This document shows, one piece after another, positions 1 through 6,575 of a DNA stretch of 11,500 nucleotides. Position numbers and translations under genes: made by a program. The number at the start of each line of letters is the position of its first letter. Position 1 is the first letter of the stretch. This stretch comes from CAYVUV01 sp964455095 (GTDB lineage Bacteria; Desulfobacterota; Binatia; HRBIN30; CADEER01), in assembly GCA_964455095.1 (NCBI GenBank), contig CAYVUV010000019.1:1-11500 (forward strand). Reading direction: 5' to 3'. The notes beneath the pieces are model-generated. The model saw nothing but the letters and a program-made list of their open reading frames with translations, did no database searches and was not told the origin of the DNA.

Positions 1-41
1 GCTTCTCCGCGCCGCGGGATTCGGAATCGACCTCCCCCCGA

Positions 42-64
42 CCCCCTCCTTGGCAAGGAGGGGG
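42..64. repeat. GC-rich intergenic palindrome upstream of the SDR gene
   Basis: A perfect 10-bp inverted repeat: CCCCCTCCTT at 42-51 and AAGGAGGGGG at 55-64, with the 3-nt centre GGC. The right arm resembles a Shine-Dalgarno sequence, but it ends about 20 nt before the chosen start, so it is unlikely to be the ribosome-binding site. In design (pyrimidine-rich arm, GC-AAGG centre, purine-rich arm) it resembles the palindrome at 2281-2309. It could be a dispersed REP-like element or the terminator of a gene left of the window. No T-tract follows it. Confidence 0.6.
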
Positions 65-84
65 ACCAGAGAAGGCTGGTGACG

Positions 85-900
85 ATGAAGCTTGAGGGGA
101 AAGTCGCACTGATCACCGGCGCCGGTTCGGGAATTGGCCGCGCCATTGCGTTGCGCTTCGCTGCCGAGGGTGCGGCCGTAGCGGTCAACGACATTCGCGA
201 AGAGGCCGCACAGCAGGTCGCCGACGAGATCACGGCTGGCGGCGGGCGGGCGCTGGCGGTGGTCGCGGATGTCGCCGACGGGCGCGCGGCGCTCAAGATG
301 TTCACCCGCTTCCTGACGGTGTGGAACACGCTCGACATCCTGGTCAACAACGCCGGCGTCGTGTTCATCGAGCCGCACGTGGTCAGCAACCTCGAAGCCG
401 TGGCGCACGAGATGCAAACGGCGGGGCGCGCGACGACGGCGATCGAGGCGACCAAGACACTCTCCGACGGCATGTGGCGGCGCACGCTGGCCGTGCATCT
501 CGACGGCACGTTTCACTGCACGCGCGAGGCGCTGAAGGTCATGGAGGTGCGCCGCCGCGGCAAGATCATCAACATGGCCTCCATCGCCGGCACCACCGGG
601 CTCGCCGGCTCGCCCGACTACTCCGCCGCCAAGGGCGGCATCATCGCCTTCACCAAATCGGTGGCGCGCGAGGTCGCCCACCTCGGCATTCAGGTCAACG
701 CCATCGCGCCGGGGTTCGTCGACACGCCGCTGCTCGACCCGCTCACGCCCGTGCTGCGCAGCGTGTTCACGGCCCAGACGCCGGCCGGTCGCCTCGGCAC
801 GGTCGACGAGATCGCCGCCGCCGCGGCGTATCTCGCCTCCCCAGAAGCCGACTTCACGATCGGGCAGGTGCTGAGCCCGAACGGCGGCTACGACATGTGA
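85..900 (+). CDS. SDR family NAD(P)-dependent oxidoreductase
   Basis: Classical short-chain dehydrogenase/reductase of 271 aa with a Rossmann fold, expected to oxidise or reduce a hydroxyl/keto group in the cytoplasm. The substrate cannot be told from sequence. Visible motifs (numbered from ATG 85) are the cofactor loop TGAGSGIG (11-18), Asp36 at the end of beta-2, which favours NAD(H) over NADP(H), NNAG (88-91), the catalytic Ser166, and YxxxK with Tyr179 and Lys183. About 26 residues are inserted between NNAG and the helix-4 segment compared with FabG, and the position of the fourth tetrad residue (Asn in FabG) is His138. ATG 85 is chosen because AGAAGG at 70-75 is well spaced from it. GTG 79, two codons upstream, is possible. 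The 3' end lies 10 nt from the convergent TSUP gene. Confidence 0.93.
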   Translation: MKLEGKVALITGAGSGIGRAIALRFAAEGAAVAVNDIREEAAQQVADEITAGGGRALAVVADVADGRAALKMFTRFLTVWNTLDILVNNAGVVFIEPHVVSNLEAVAHEMQTAGRATTAIEATKTLSDGMWRRTLAVHLDGTFHCTREALKVMEVRRRGKIINMASIAGTTGLAGSPDYSAAKGGIIAFTKSVAREVAHLGIQVNAIAPGFVDTPLLDPLTPVLRSVFTAQTPAGRLGTVDEIAAAAAYLASPEADFTIGQVLSPNGGYDM

Positions 901-910
901 GCGAAGCGGT

Positions 911-1261
911 TTAGCGCCGGAAGAACATGTCGGCGGCGATCAGCGCCATCATCACCGCGAATCCCTTGCGCAGCATCGCGCCGGGGATGATCTGCGCGGT
1001 GTATCCGCCGACATAGCCACCGAACAGGAAGCCGACGGCGACCAGCACGGCGATGTGCACGTCGACATGGCCGTTCTTGTAGTACTGCATGAACGCGAAC
1101 AGCCCGAGCGGCGGCAACAAGACCGCCAGCGAGGTGCCCTGGGCGGCGTGCTGCGACATGCCGAACAAGTAGATCAGCAGCGGTACCATGATGAAGCCGC
1201 CGCCGAGGCCGGTGAGCCCACTCAGTGTTCCGCCGATCAGCCCTACGAGGATCGCCAACAT
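911..1261 (-). CDS. half-size TauE/SafE (TSUP) family membrane transporter
   Basis: A 116-aa hydrophobic protein with the TauE/SafE N-terminal signature (residues 10-30, SGLTGLGGGFIMVPLL). It has about four hydrophobic segments: roughly 1-31, 45-61, 68-88 and 95-113. The family (formerly DUF81) exports or imports sulfite, sulfoacetate or related organic anions in the inner membrane. Full-length members have about 250 aa made of two homologous halves. This protein is one half, with an intact start and stop and no decayed second half in the flanks, so it may work as a homodimer. No good ribosome-binding site is visible before ATG 1261. It is divergent from the MEST-like hydrolase and convergent with the SDR gene. 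The transported substrate is unknown. Confidence 0.85.
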   Translation of the reverse strand: MLAILVGLIGGTLSGLTGLGGGFIMVPLLIYLFGMSQHAAQGTSLAVLLPPLGLFAFMQYYKNGHVDVHIAVLVAVGFLFGGYVGGYTAQIIPGAMLRKGFAVMMALIAADMFFRR

Positions 1262-1347
1262 GCGGCGGACGATAACACCGCCGTGCCGGTGCGTTCCACT
1301 GCTCGCCAGCCTTGAACGATCGCAGCCGGGAGAGTAGCCGTCTGGTC

Positions 1348-2238
1348 ATGAGTGCCGTGCAGACATTTGAGCAGTGGGCGGCGAGCGGCGAGCGCATTCC
1401 CCTGCGCGCCGGGCGCGGCGATGCGTGGACTCTCTCGCTGCACCGGCGCGCCGGAGCCGGGCCGCATGTCACGCTCTTGCACGGATTCCCCACCAGCTCG
1501 TTCGACTGGGCCGGGGTGATCGCGCGACTCGACGGCTGCGATGCGCTGACGTTCGACTTCCTCGGTTTCGGCGATTCCGACAAGCCCGCCGATCATACCT
1601 ACTCGCTGGTCGAGCAAACCGACCTGACGCAGGCTGTCTGGGCGCACTGCGGCGTACGGCGCACGCTGCTGGTCGCGCACAACTACGCGGTGTCGGTGGC
1701 GCAAGAGTTGCTCGCGCGGCGCGCCGAGGGCTCGCTGGGTGTCGAGCTCGACGGGGTGGTGTTCCTGAACGGTGGCCTGTACCCCGACCTGCACCGCGCC
1801 CTGCCGGCGCAGACCGCGTTGCTCGACCCCGAGCAGGGGCCGCGCATCAGCCAGATGGTGAGCGAGGAGACGTTCACCAACAGCCTGCGCTTCACGTTCT
1901 CGCCGCAACACATGCCGTCCGACGCCGCACTGCACGAGCTCTGGCTCGGCGTCGCCAACCGCGACGGACATCGCATCGGCCATCGGCTCATCCACTACAT
2001 CCACGACCGCCGCGCCAACGCCGCGCGCTGGACGCACGCGCTGGAAACCACCGACGTGCCGCGCCGCTTCGTCTGGGGCATGGTCGACCCGGTCTCCGGC
2101 GGGCACGTCGTGCCGCGCCTGCGCGAACGCCTGCCGCAGTGCCCGCTGCGCTGCCTCGACGACGTCGGCCACTGGCCAGCGCTCGAGGCGACGGAAGCTG
2201 TCGTGGAGGGCATCGCGGTCGCGGCGGGGCGAGCGTAG
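1348..2238 (+). CDS. MEST-like alpha/beta hydrolase with Asn at the nucleophile position
   Basis: A 296-aa alpha/beta hydrolase-fold protein. The pattern over its whole length (HGFPTSSFDW, DFLGFGDSDKP, AQELL, LNGGLYPDLHR, ELWLGVANRDG, then a DPVSGG and a GHWPALE motif) matches the mesoderm-specific-transcript (MEST) branch, near epoxide hydrolases and haloalkane dehalogenases. Seen: oxyanion-hole HG (45-46), acid candidate Asp247 and base His275. The nucleophile elbow, normally HDYG in this branch, reads HNYA, so residue 112 (codon AAC at 1681-1683) is Asn instead of the expected Asp. The enzyme may be inactive, altered, or activated by deamidation. ATG 1348 has a GGGAGAG 13 nt upstream. A TTG at 1312 would add 12 residues but lacks a ribosome-binding site. 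The substrate is unknown. Confidence 0.88.
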   Translation: MSAVQTFEQWAASGERIPLRAGRGDAWTLSLHRRAGAGPHVTLLHGFPTSSFDWAGVIARLDGCDALTFDFLGFGDSDKPADHTYSLVEQTDLTQAVWAHCGVRRTLLVAHNYAVSVAQELLARRAEGSLGVELDGVVFLNGGLYPDLHRALPAQTALLDPEQGPRISQMVSEETFTNSLRFTFSPQHMPSDAALHELWLGVANRDGHRIGHRLIHYIHDRRANAARWTHALETTDVPRRFVWGMVDPVSGGHVVPRLRERLPQCPLRCLDDVGHWPALEATEAVVEGIAVAAGRA

Positions 2239-2280
2239 CAGTCTTTGGGCGCTTCGCGGGCATTTCATTGCCCCCCATCC

Positions 2281-2309
2281 AAGCCTTCCCCCGCAAGGGG
2301 GGAAGGCTT
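2281..2309. repeat. strong intergenic hairpin between hydrolase and amidohydrolase
   Basis: A perfect 12-bp inverted repeat, AAGCCTTCCCCC (2281-2292) and GGGGGAAGGCTT (2298-2309), with the 5-nt loop GCAAG. It lies 42 nt after the hydrolase stop codon and could end that transcript, although no T-run follows. A separate perfect 12-bp palindrome, GCGGTCGACCGC (2313-2324), is immediately downstream. The design resembles the element at 42-64, which suggests one dispersed palindrome family. Confidence 0.6.
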
Positions 2310-2377
2310 CAAGCGGTCGACCGCACGGGCCGTTTCGGCTAACGATTGCTCTCCACTCAACACCAGGGGGGATTCAC

Positions 2378-4063
2378 ATGGCCGCTGCTGACGCTTCGCG
2401 CTCGCTGCTGATTCGCAATGCCCGCATCGTCGACGGCACCGGCGGGCCTTCGGTGCACGGCGACGTCGCCGTGGTCGACGGTGCGGTCGCCGCGGTCGGG
2501 GCCGATCTGCCGCGTTCGGGTCTACCCGACGGCACGCGCGAGATCGACGCCAAAGGGCGTGTGGTCGCTCCCGGGTTCATCGACGTGCACACGCACTTCG
2601 ACCCGCAGATCTGTTGGGATCGCTTGGCGACGCCGACGATCGAGCACGGCGTCACCACGGTGCTGATTGGCAACTGCTCGCTGTCCCTGGCGCCGGTGAA
2701 GCAGGCCGATCAGCGCGCCCTGGCGGGGATGTTCAAGCAGATCGAGGACATCCCGCTCTCCGCCTTCGCCGAGGCGGTGCCGTGGGAGTGGGAGAGCTAC
2801 GGGGAGTATCTGGCGTACATCCGCCGCGGGCTCGGCATCAACGTCGCCGGCCTGGTCGGACACTCGGCCCTGCGCACCTATGTCATGGGAGCGGCGGCGC
2901 AGGAGCGCGCGGCGACCGATGAGGAGACGGCGGCGATGGGGCGTGTACTCGCCGAGGCGGTGCGCGCCGGCGCGGCCGGTCTGTCGACGTCGTACGTCGA
3001 CATCGACGAGCAGATGCGCCCGGTGCCGAGCCGCTTCGCCACCCGCGACGAGGTCATCGCCCTCGGCCGCGCCATGGCCGCGGCGGGACGGGGCATCATT
3101 CAGACCGTTCCCGTCTTCTACAATCCGCCCGAGCAGCTGAAGAACATCGCCGAGATGGGCGAGATCGCGCGCGCCACCGGGTTGATGTGCACCATCGCGC
3201 CGATCGTGCACAACTTCGTCTCGACGCTGTGGCAGGACTCACTCGCCGCGCTCGACGACGAGGCCGCGCGCGGCGCGCACCTGTTCGGCCAGAGCATGCC
3301 GCGCACCTTCGACATAAACATCCGCCTCTCGGAGACCTCCTTCCTCCTGTATGCCCTGCCGGCGTGGGCCGAGATCATGCGCCAACCCCTGCCCGAACGC
3401 CTGGCCAGCTTCCGCGACCCGGCGCGGCGCGAGGATCTGCGCAACCAATCGATGCTGCTCGGCGGGCTGATGTACATCCTGACCGTCGGCGACACCGTGC
3501 GCCCCGAACACAAGGCCCTCGAGGGCCGTTCGCTGGCCGAGCTCGCCGACGCGCGCGGCGTGACGCCGGTCGACGTCATGCTCGACCTGGCCTGTGCCGA
3601 AGACCTGCGCACCGAGTTCTGCGTGCGCAACGCCATCCATGCCGACCCCGACGGCGTGACCGCGATCCTCTCCCATCCCCGCATCCACATCGGCGCCAGC
3701 GACGCCGGCGCCCACATCGCCCAGTTCTGCGGCGCCGGCGACACCAGTTTCCTGCTCGCGCGCTGGGTCCGCGAGCTGCACGCCTTCACGCTCGAGCAGG
3801 CCGTGCACCGCCTCACCGGCGATCTGGCCGACGCCTTCGGCATTCGCGGGCGTGGGCGGCTGGTGCCGGGGCTGGCGGGCGACCTGGTGCTCTTCGACCC
3901 CGACACCGTCGACCGCGGCGACGAAGAGTTCATCGGCGACGTCCCGGGCGGCGGCAACCGCTACGTCCGACACGCGCGCGGCATCGACCTGGTGGCGATC
4001 AATGGAGCCGTCACATGGGAGCAGGGCGCCTATACCGGCGCCCGCAATGGCGAGATCGTCTGA
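2378..4063 (+). CDS. amidohydrolase, N-acyl-D-amino-acid deacylase family
   Basis: A 561-aa metal-dependent amidohydrolase with a small N-terminal beta domain and a TIM-barrel. Members hydrolyse N-acyl bonds of D-amino acids or related amides in the cytoplasm. Seen: the metal motif HTHFD with His71 and His73 after PGFIDV; GNCSLSLAP with Cys100, matching the zinc-ligand Cys of D-aminoacylases; GHSALR (His162); a His278 in TIAPIVHNF; and SDAGAH with Asp442, the expected catalytic Asp. The C-terminal GLAGDLVLFDPDTV is the usual return to the beta domain. The SHxK-like histidine motif of classical D-aminoacylases is not evident near residues 240-250, where the chain reads TVPVFYNP, so this is a divergent subfamily and the substrate is uncertain. 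ATG 2378 follows AGGGGGG (2365-2371) by 6 nt, a good ribosome-binding site. Confidence 0.9.
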   Translation: MAAADASRSLLIRNARIVDGTGGPSVHGDVAVVDGAVAAVGADLPRSGLPDGTREIDAKGRVVAPGFIDVHTHFDPQICWDRLATPTIEHGVTTVLIGNCSLSLAPVKQADQRALAGMFKQIEDIPLSAFAEAVPWEWESYGEYLAYIRRGLGINVAGLVGHSALRTYVMGAAAQERAATDEETAAMGRVLAEAVRAGAAGLSTSYVDIDEQMRPVPSRFATRDEVIALGRAMAAAGRGIIQTVPVFYNPPEQLKNIAEMGEIARATGLMCTIAPIVHNFVSTLWQDSLAALDDEAARGAHLFGQSMPRTFDINIRLSETSFLLYALPAWAEIMRQPLPERLASFRDPARREDLRNQSMLLGGLMYILTVGDTVRPEHKALEGRSLAELADARGVTPVDVMLDLACAEDLRTEFCVRNAIHADPDGVTAILSHPRIHIGASDAGAHIAQFCGAGDTSFLLARWVRELHAFTLEQAVHRLTGDLADAFGIRGRGRLVPGLAGDLVLFDPDTVDRGDEEFIGDVPGGGNRYVRHARGIDLVAINGAVTWEQGAYTGARNGEIV

Positions 4064-4269
4064 GCAGATACTTGGTGCATTCTCTCGCTTCTCGCTTGCC
4101 ACCGTTCTTCACTTAGGCTAAAGGCACCAACAGTCTCTGGGGGAAGAACACGCAATCGTTCTGGCAGCCTAAGGGCGGATTGCACTCCATTGTTTGCGCA
4201 GGCAGAACCGCTTGTATTCCAGACCATGCAGCTTCCCGTAAGACAATAAACACGAAAGGAGGGAGGCAC
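4064..4269 (+). promoter_or_regulatory. long, less GC-rich leader region of the cold-shock gene
   Basis: About 206 nt without a gene, visibly less GC-rich than its surroundings. It holds an 8-bp perfect inverted repeat, CTTAGGCT (4112-4119) and AGCCTAAG (4166-4173), enclosing a smaller AGAAC/GTTCT hairpin (4145-4149 with 4158-4162). The strong ribosome-binding site AAAGGAGG (4255-4262) lies 7 nt before the csp start. Long structured 5' leaders that act as temperature-responsive elements are known for cspA-type genes. That this one works so is inference. I see no convincing sigma-70 promoter: TTGCCA at 4096 has only a poor -10 partner. Confidence 0.4.
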
Positions 4270-4470
4270 ATGGCGCAGGGAAAAGTGAAGTGGTTCAACG
4301 CCGAGAAGGGCTACGGTTTCATCAGCCGCGACGATGGCGAGGACGTGTTCGTCCATTACAGTGCGATCGCAGGTGATGGGTTCCGCAGCCTGGAAGAAGG
4401 CCAGCGGGTCGAGTTCGAAGTAACTCAGGGCCGCAAGGGACCGCAAGCCAGCAACGTCACCAAGGTCTGA
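4270..4470 (+). CDS. csp: cold-shock protein (CspA family)
   Basis: A 66-aa single cold-shock domain, the normal size for the family. It binds single-stranded RNA/DNA and acts as an RNA chaperone or antiterminator in the cytoplasm. The signature starts at GKVKWFN (4-10). RNP1 is KGYGFI (13-18) and RNP2 is VFVHY (26-30), followed by the conserved LEEGQRVEFEV and KGPQASNV segments. ATG 4270 follows an excellent ribosome-binding site, AAAGGAGG. An in-frame upstream ATG at 4180 gives a non-conserved extension and is rejected. The stop codon lies in the loop of a small hairpin (4461-4478). Which Csp paralogue it is, and whether it is cold-induced, cannot be read from the sequence. Confidence 0.97.
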   Translation: MAQGKVKWFNAEKGYGFISRDDGEDVFVHYSAIAGDGFRSLEEGQRVEFEVTQGRKGPQASNVTKV

Positions 4471-4517
4471 TGACCTTGTGAACCGAACGCCCTGCTCGGC
4501 AACGAGCAGGGCGTTCG
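4461..4517. terminator. tandem hairpins between convergent csp and desaturase genes
   Basis: Two perfect stem-loops in series. The first is CAAGGTC (4461-4467) with GACCTTG (4472-4478) and the loop TGAT, which contains the csp stop codon. The second is a 15-bp stem, 4484-4498 with 4503-4517, closed by a GCAA (GNRA-type) loop. It lies 5 nt before the desaturase stop codon on the other strand, so it could serve both converging transcripts. Neither side has a clear T-tract, so a bidirectional terminator is likely by position but not canonical. Confidence 0.7.
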
Positions 4518-4522
4518 TGCGT

Positions 4523-5404
4523 TCAGAGCTCGACGGCGGGGGAGGCGATGCGCTCGGCCGACCTGGCCATCACCGGCACCGGCTGCAGCACGCGCGCCGG
4601 CGGTTGGGCGAGATCCCAGGTGACCCCGATCCACGACAGGGCGCGCAGCACGTAGTAGCTGACGTCGATCTCCCACCAGAAGAAACCCTGGCGGGCGGAG
4701 TTCATGAAGTGGTGGTGGTTGTTGTGCCACCCTTCGCCCATGGTGAGCAGGGCCAACCAGACGTTGTTGCGGCTGGTATCGGCCGTCTCATAGCGTCGGC
4801 TGCCATAGACGTGGGCGAGCGAATTGATCGTAAACGTCGAGTGCCAGAGCAGCGTGGTGCTGATGAAGAATCCCCACACCAGCCACTCCAAACCGCCGGC
4901 GAGAAATAGACCCACGGCGAGCGCGACCGGCGGCACCAGAAAGTGATCGTTCAACCAGCGCAGCTCCGGGAACTTCACCAGGTCGGGAATGCGCTCGTAC
5001 TCGGTCGCGTCGTAGTCGGGCGACAGGATCCAACCGACGTGCGACCACCAGAACCCGCGCTGCAGGGGCGAGTGGAGGTCCTGCTCCTGGTCCGAATGCT
5101 TGTGGTGCCGGCGGTGGTTCGCCGCCCACCACAGCACGCCCTTTTGCACGGTCATCGTGCCGACCAAGGCCAACAGGAACTGAAAGACGCGCCCGGTCTT
5201 GAAGCTGCGGTGCGAGAAGTAGCGGTGGTACCCGGCCGTGATGGCAAACATGCGAATCCAGAAGGTGGCCAGAAAGACACCGACGGCCGCCCAGCTCACG
5301 CCGGTGTAGAAGGCCAGGAAGCAGGCCAGATGCACGAGCAGGAAGGGCAGTCCCGCGTTGGGCTCCAAACGAAAACTGCGCACGATCTTCGGCAACGTAT
5401 CCAT
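4523..5404 (-). CDS. membrane acyl-CoA/acyl-lipid desaturase (delta-9 type)
   Basis: A 293-aa membrane di-iron fatty-acid desaturase that introduces a cis double bond into a fatty acyl chain, keeping membranes fluid. All three histidine boxes are present: HRYFSH (60-65), HRRHH (97-101) and HNNHH (227-231). The conserved NSLAHVYGSRRY (194-205), and hydrophobic stretches near 18-57, 72-90 and 155-187, fit the family. The double-bond position is inferred as delta-9 from the family pattern. The start is set at ATG 5404 because GGAGG lies 4-5 nt before it on the minus strand. ATG 5455 would add 17 residues that do not look conserved. It converges with the csp gene, which suggests, but does not prove, a shared role in cold adaptation. 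It is preceded by a separate operon (rpiA-glk) on the same strand, with a 169-nt gap. Confidence 0.94.
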   Translation of the reverse strand: MDTLPKIVRSFRLEPNAGLPFLLVHLACFLAFYTGVSWAAVGVFLATFWIRMFAITAGYHRYFSHRSFKTGRVFQFLLALVGTMTVQKGVLWWAANHRRHHKHSDQEQDLHSPLQRGFWWSHVGWILSPDYDATEYERIPDLVKFPELRWLNDHFLVPPVALAVGLFLAGGLEWLVWGFFISTTLLWHSTFTINSLAHVYGSRRYETADTSRNNVWLALLTMGEGWHNNHHHFMNSARQGFFWWEIDVSYYVLRALSWIGVTWDLAQPPARVLQPVPVMARSAERIASPAVEL

Positions 5405-5499
5405 CGATCCTCCGAGCGTGTCTGAGTTGGCCGCCACAGGCTGAGCCACACGCATCTTACCCCGCAGTGTAGCCGCCCGACTGTCACCGATTGGTCACG

Positions 5500-5514
5500 G
5501 CGAGATCATCTCGC
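5500..5514. promoter_or_regulatory. candidate operator palindrome upstream of the desaturase gene
   Basis: A perfect palindrome with 7-bp arms around one central base (GCGAGAT-C-ATCTCGC) lies 96 nt before the desaturase start in the 169-nt gap after glk. The geometry suits a dimeric repressor. Next to it, GTCAC occurs twice with an 11-bp period (5484-5488 and 5495-5499). No T-run follows on either strand, so a terminator of the glk transcript is less likely. A desaturase promoter is expected in this gap, but I see no convincing -35/-10 pair. Confidence 0.35.
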
Positions 5515-5573
5515 GGTTAAATCTGGGTGATGGGACGGTGGCGCCGCCGGTCGGGGGGGCGCTGGGGGCGCCT

Positions 5574-6560
5574 TCAGCAGAGGCGCAGGGCGTAGCGGGC
5601 GGCGCCGAGCAGCGGGGCGCGGGGCTCCAGCGCCACCCGCACCTCGAGGTTGCGCAGCAGGTTGGCGAAGCGGCCCTTGTCGGCGAAGGCGTCCATGAAG
5701 CGGCTGTGCCGCAGGGCCGGCAGCAGCTTGGGCGCGATGCCGCCGCCGATGAAGACGCCGCCGACGGCGAGGCACTTGAGCGCCAGGTTGCCCGCGGCAG
5801 CGCCGTAGATCGACGTGAACAGCTCGAGGGTCGCCACGCACAGGGGCACCGTACCGGCGAGCCCGGCCTCGGCGATGGCGGCGCTCGGATCCCCGCTGCG
5901 CAAGCGCTCGGCCAACCAGGCCGGTTCGTCCCCCGCGCCGCTGTCGCGCAGGAACTGATACAGGTTGTAGGCGCCGGGGCCGGACAGCACGCGCTCGTAG
6001 CTGACATGGCCGCCGAACTTGGCGCGCAGATAGCGCAGCAACTCGATCTCCTGATCCGTGCGCGGCGCGAAGTCGGCGTGCCCGCCTTCGGAAGCGATCG
6101 GGTGATGGTCGCGCCCGTCCCAATACAGAATCGCCTCGCCGAGCCCGGTGCCGGCGGCGATCACGGCCACGTTGCCGCGGCGCTGCGGGTCGTCGGCGTG
6201 GTTGAGGACGGCATACTCGCTCGGCCCCAGGTGCAGCATGCCGTAGGCGGCCGCCTCCAGATCGTTGAGCAGCTTGACGCGCGGCACGCTCAAGGCGCGG
6301 GCGAGGTCGCGTTCGTCCATCACCCACGGCAGGTTCGTCGCCCGGCAGCGGCCGTTGATCACCGCCCCGGCGACGCCGAACGTCGCGGCGCGCAGCGGCC
6401 GCGCCGACGGCTCGGCCAGGAACAGGGCGACGATGCCCTCCAGCGACGGATACGCGGCGCTGACGTAGGTGGCGTCGCGCACCTGGCGCACGTGCAGATC
6501 CTCCTCGTCGTACAGCGCGAGCACCGTCTTGGTGCCGCCGATGTCGCCCGCGAGAATCAC
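5574..6560 (-). CDS. glk: glucokinase
   Basis: A 328-aa cytoplasmic kinase that phosphorylates glucose with ATP to glucose 6-phosphate. It matches the proteobacterial Glk family (about 320 aa), not the ROK family. Seen: the phosphate-binding GDIGGTK (5-11), LNDLEAAAYG with catalytic Asp100, GTGLGEA (137-143), and SEGGHADFAP (157-166), whose Glu158 and His161 contact the sugar. A glycine-rich GGVFIGGGIAPKLLPAL near 270-290 is typical of the C-terminal domain. The start is a GTG at 6560, 15 nt after the rpiA stop codon, with only a weak ribosome-binding site, so translation is probably coupled to rpiA. Together they supply glucose 6-phosphate and pentose-phosphate interconversion. Confidence 0.95.
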   Translation of the reverse strand: MILAGDIGGTKTVLALYDEEDLHVRQVRDATYVSAAYPSLEGIVALFLAEPSARPLRAATFGVAGAVINGRCRATNLPWVMDERDLARALSVPRVKLLNDLEAAAYGMLHLGPSEYAVLNHADDPQRRGNVAVIAAGTGLGEAILYWDGRDHHPIASEGGHADFAPRTDQEIELLRYLRAKFGGHVSYERVLSGPGAYNLYQFLRDSGAGDEPAWLAERLRSGDPSAAIAEAGLAGTVPLCVATLELFTSIYGAAAGNLALKCLAVGGVFIGGGIAPKLLPALRHSRFMDAFADKGRFANLLRNLEVRVALEPRAPLLGAARYALRLC

Positions 6561-6575
6561 GCGCGCCGCGGTCCC

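Noticed and set aside
1262..1347. Possible promoters in the divergent gap between the TSUP and MEST-like genes (TTGAAC at 1312; TGTTAT on the minus strand).
   Set aside because: The partner boxes are poor or badly spaced, so no specific promoter can be supported, although promoters must exist here or nearby.
4143..4172. A tmRNA tag-like string: one frame reads EEHAIVLAA then TAA, as in ssrA tags.
   Set aside because: There is no room or sequence for the tRNA-like 5' and 3' ends: the amidohydrolase gene ends at 4063, the csp gene starts at 4270, and no T-arm sequence is visible. The match is a short coincidence.
4180..4269. An in-frame N-terminal extension of the cold-shock protein from ATG 4180.
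   Set aside because: Cold-shock domains of this type start directly at MAxGKVKWFN, and the strong ribosome-binding site is next to ATG 4270. The extension is not family-like.
5521..5573. GC-rich near-palindromes just after the glk stop codon as a terminator.
   Set aside because: The stems are short or rely on a G-U pair in very GC-rich sequence, and no T-tract follows.
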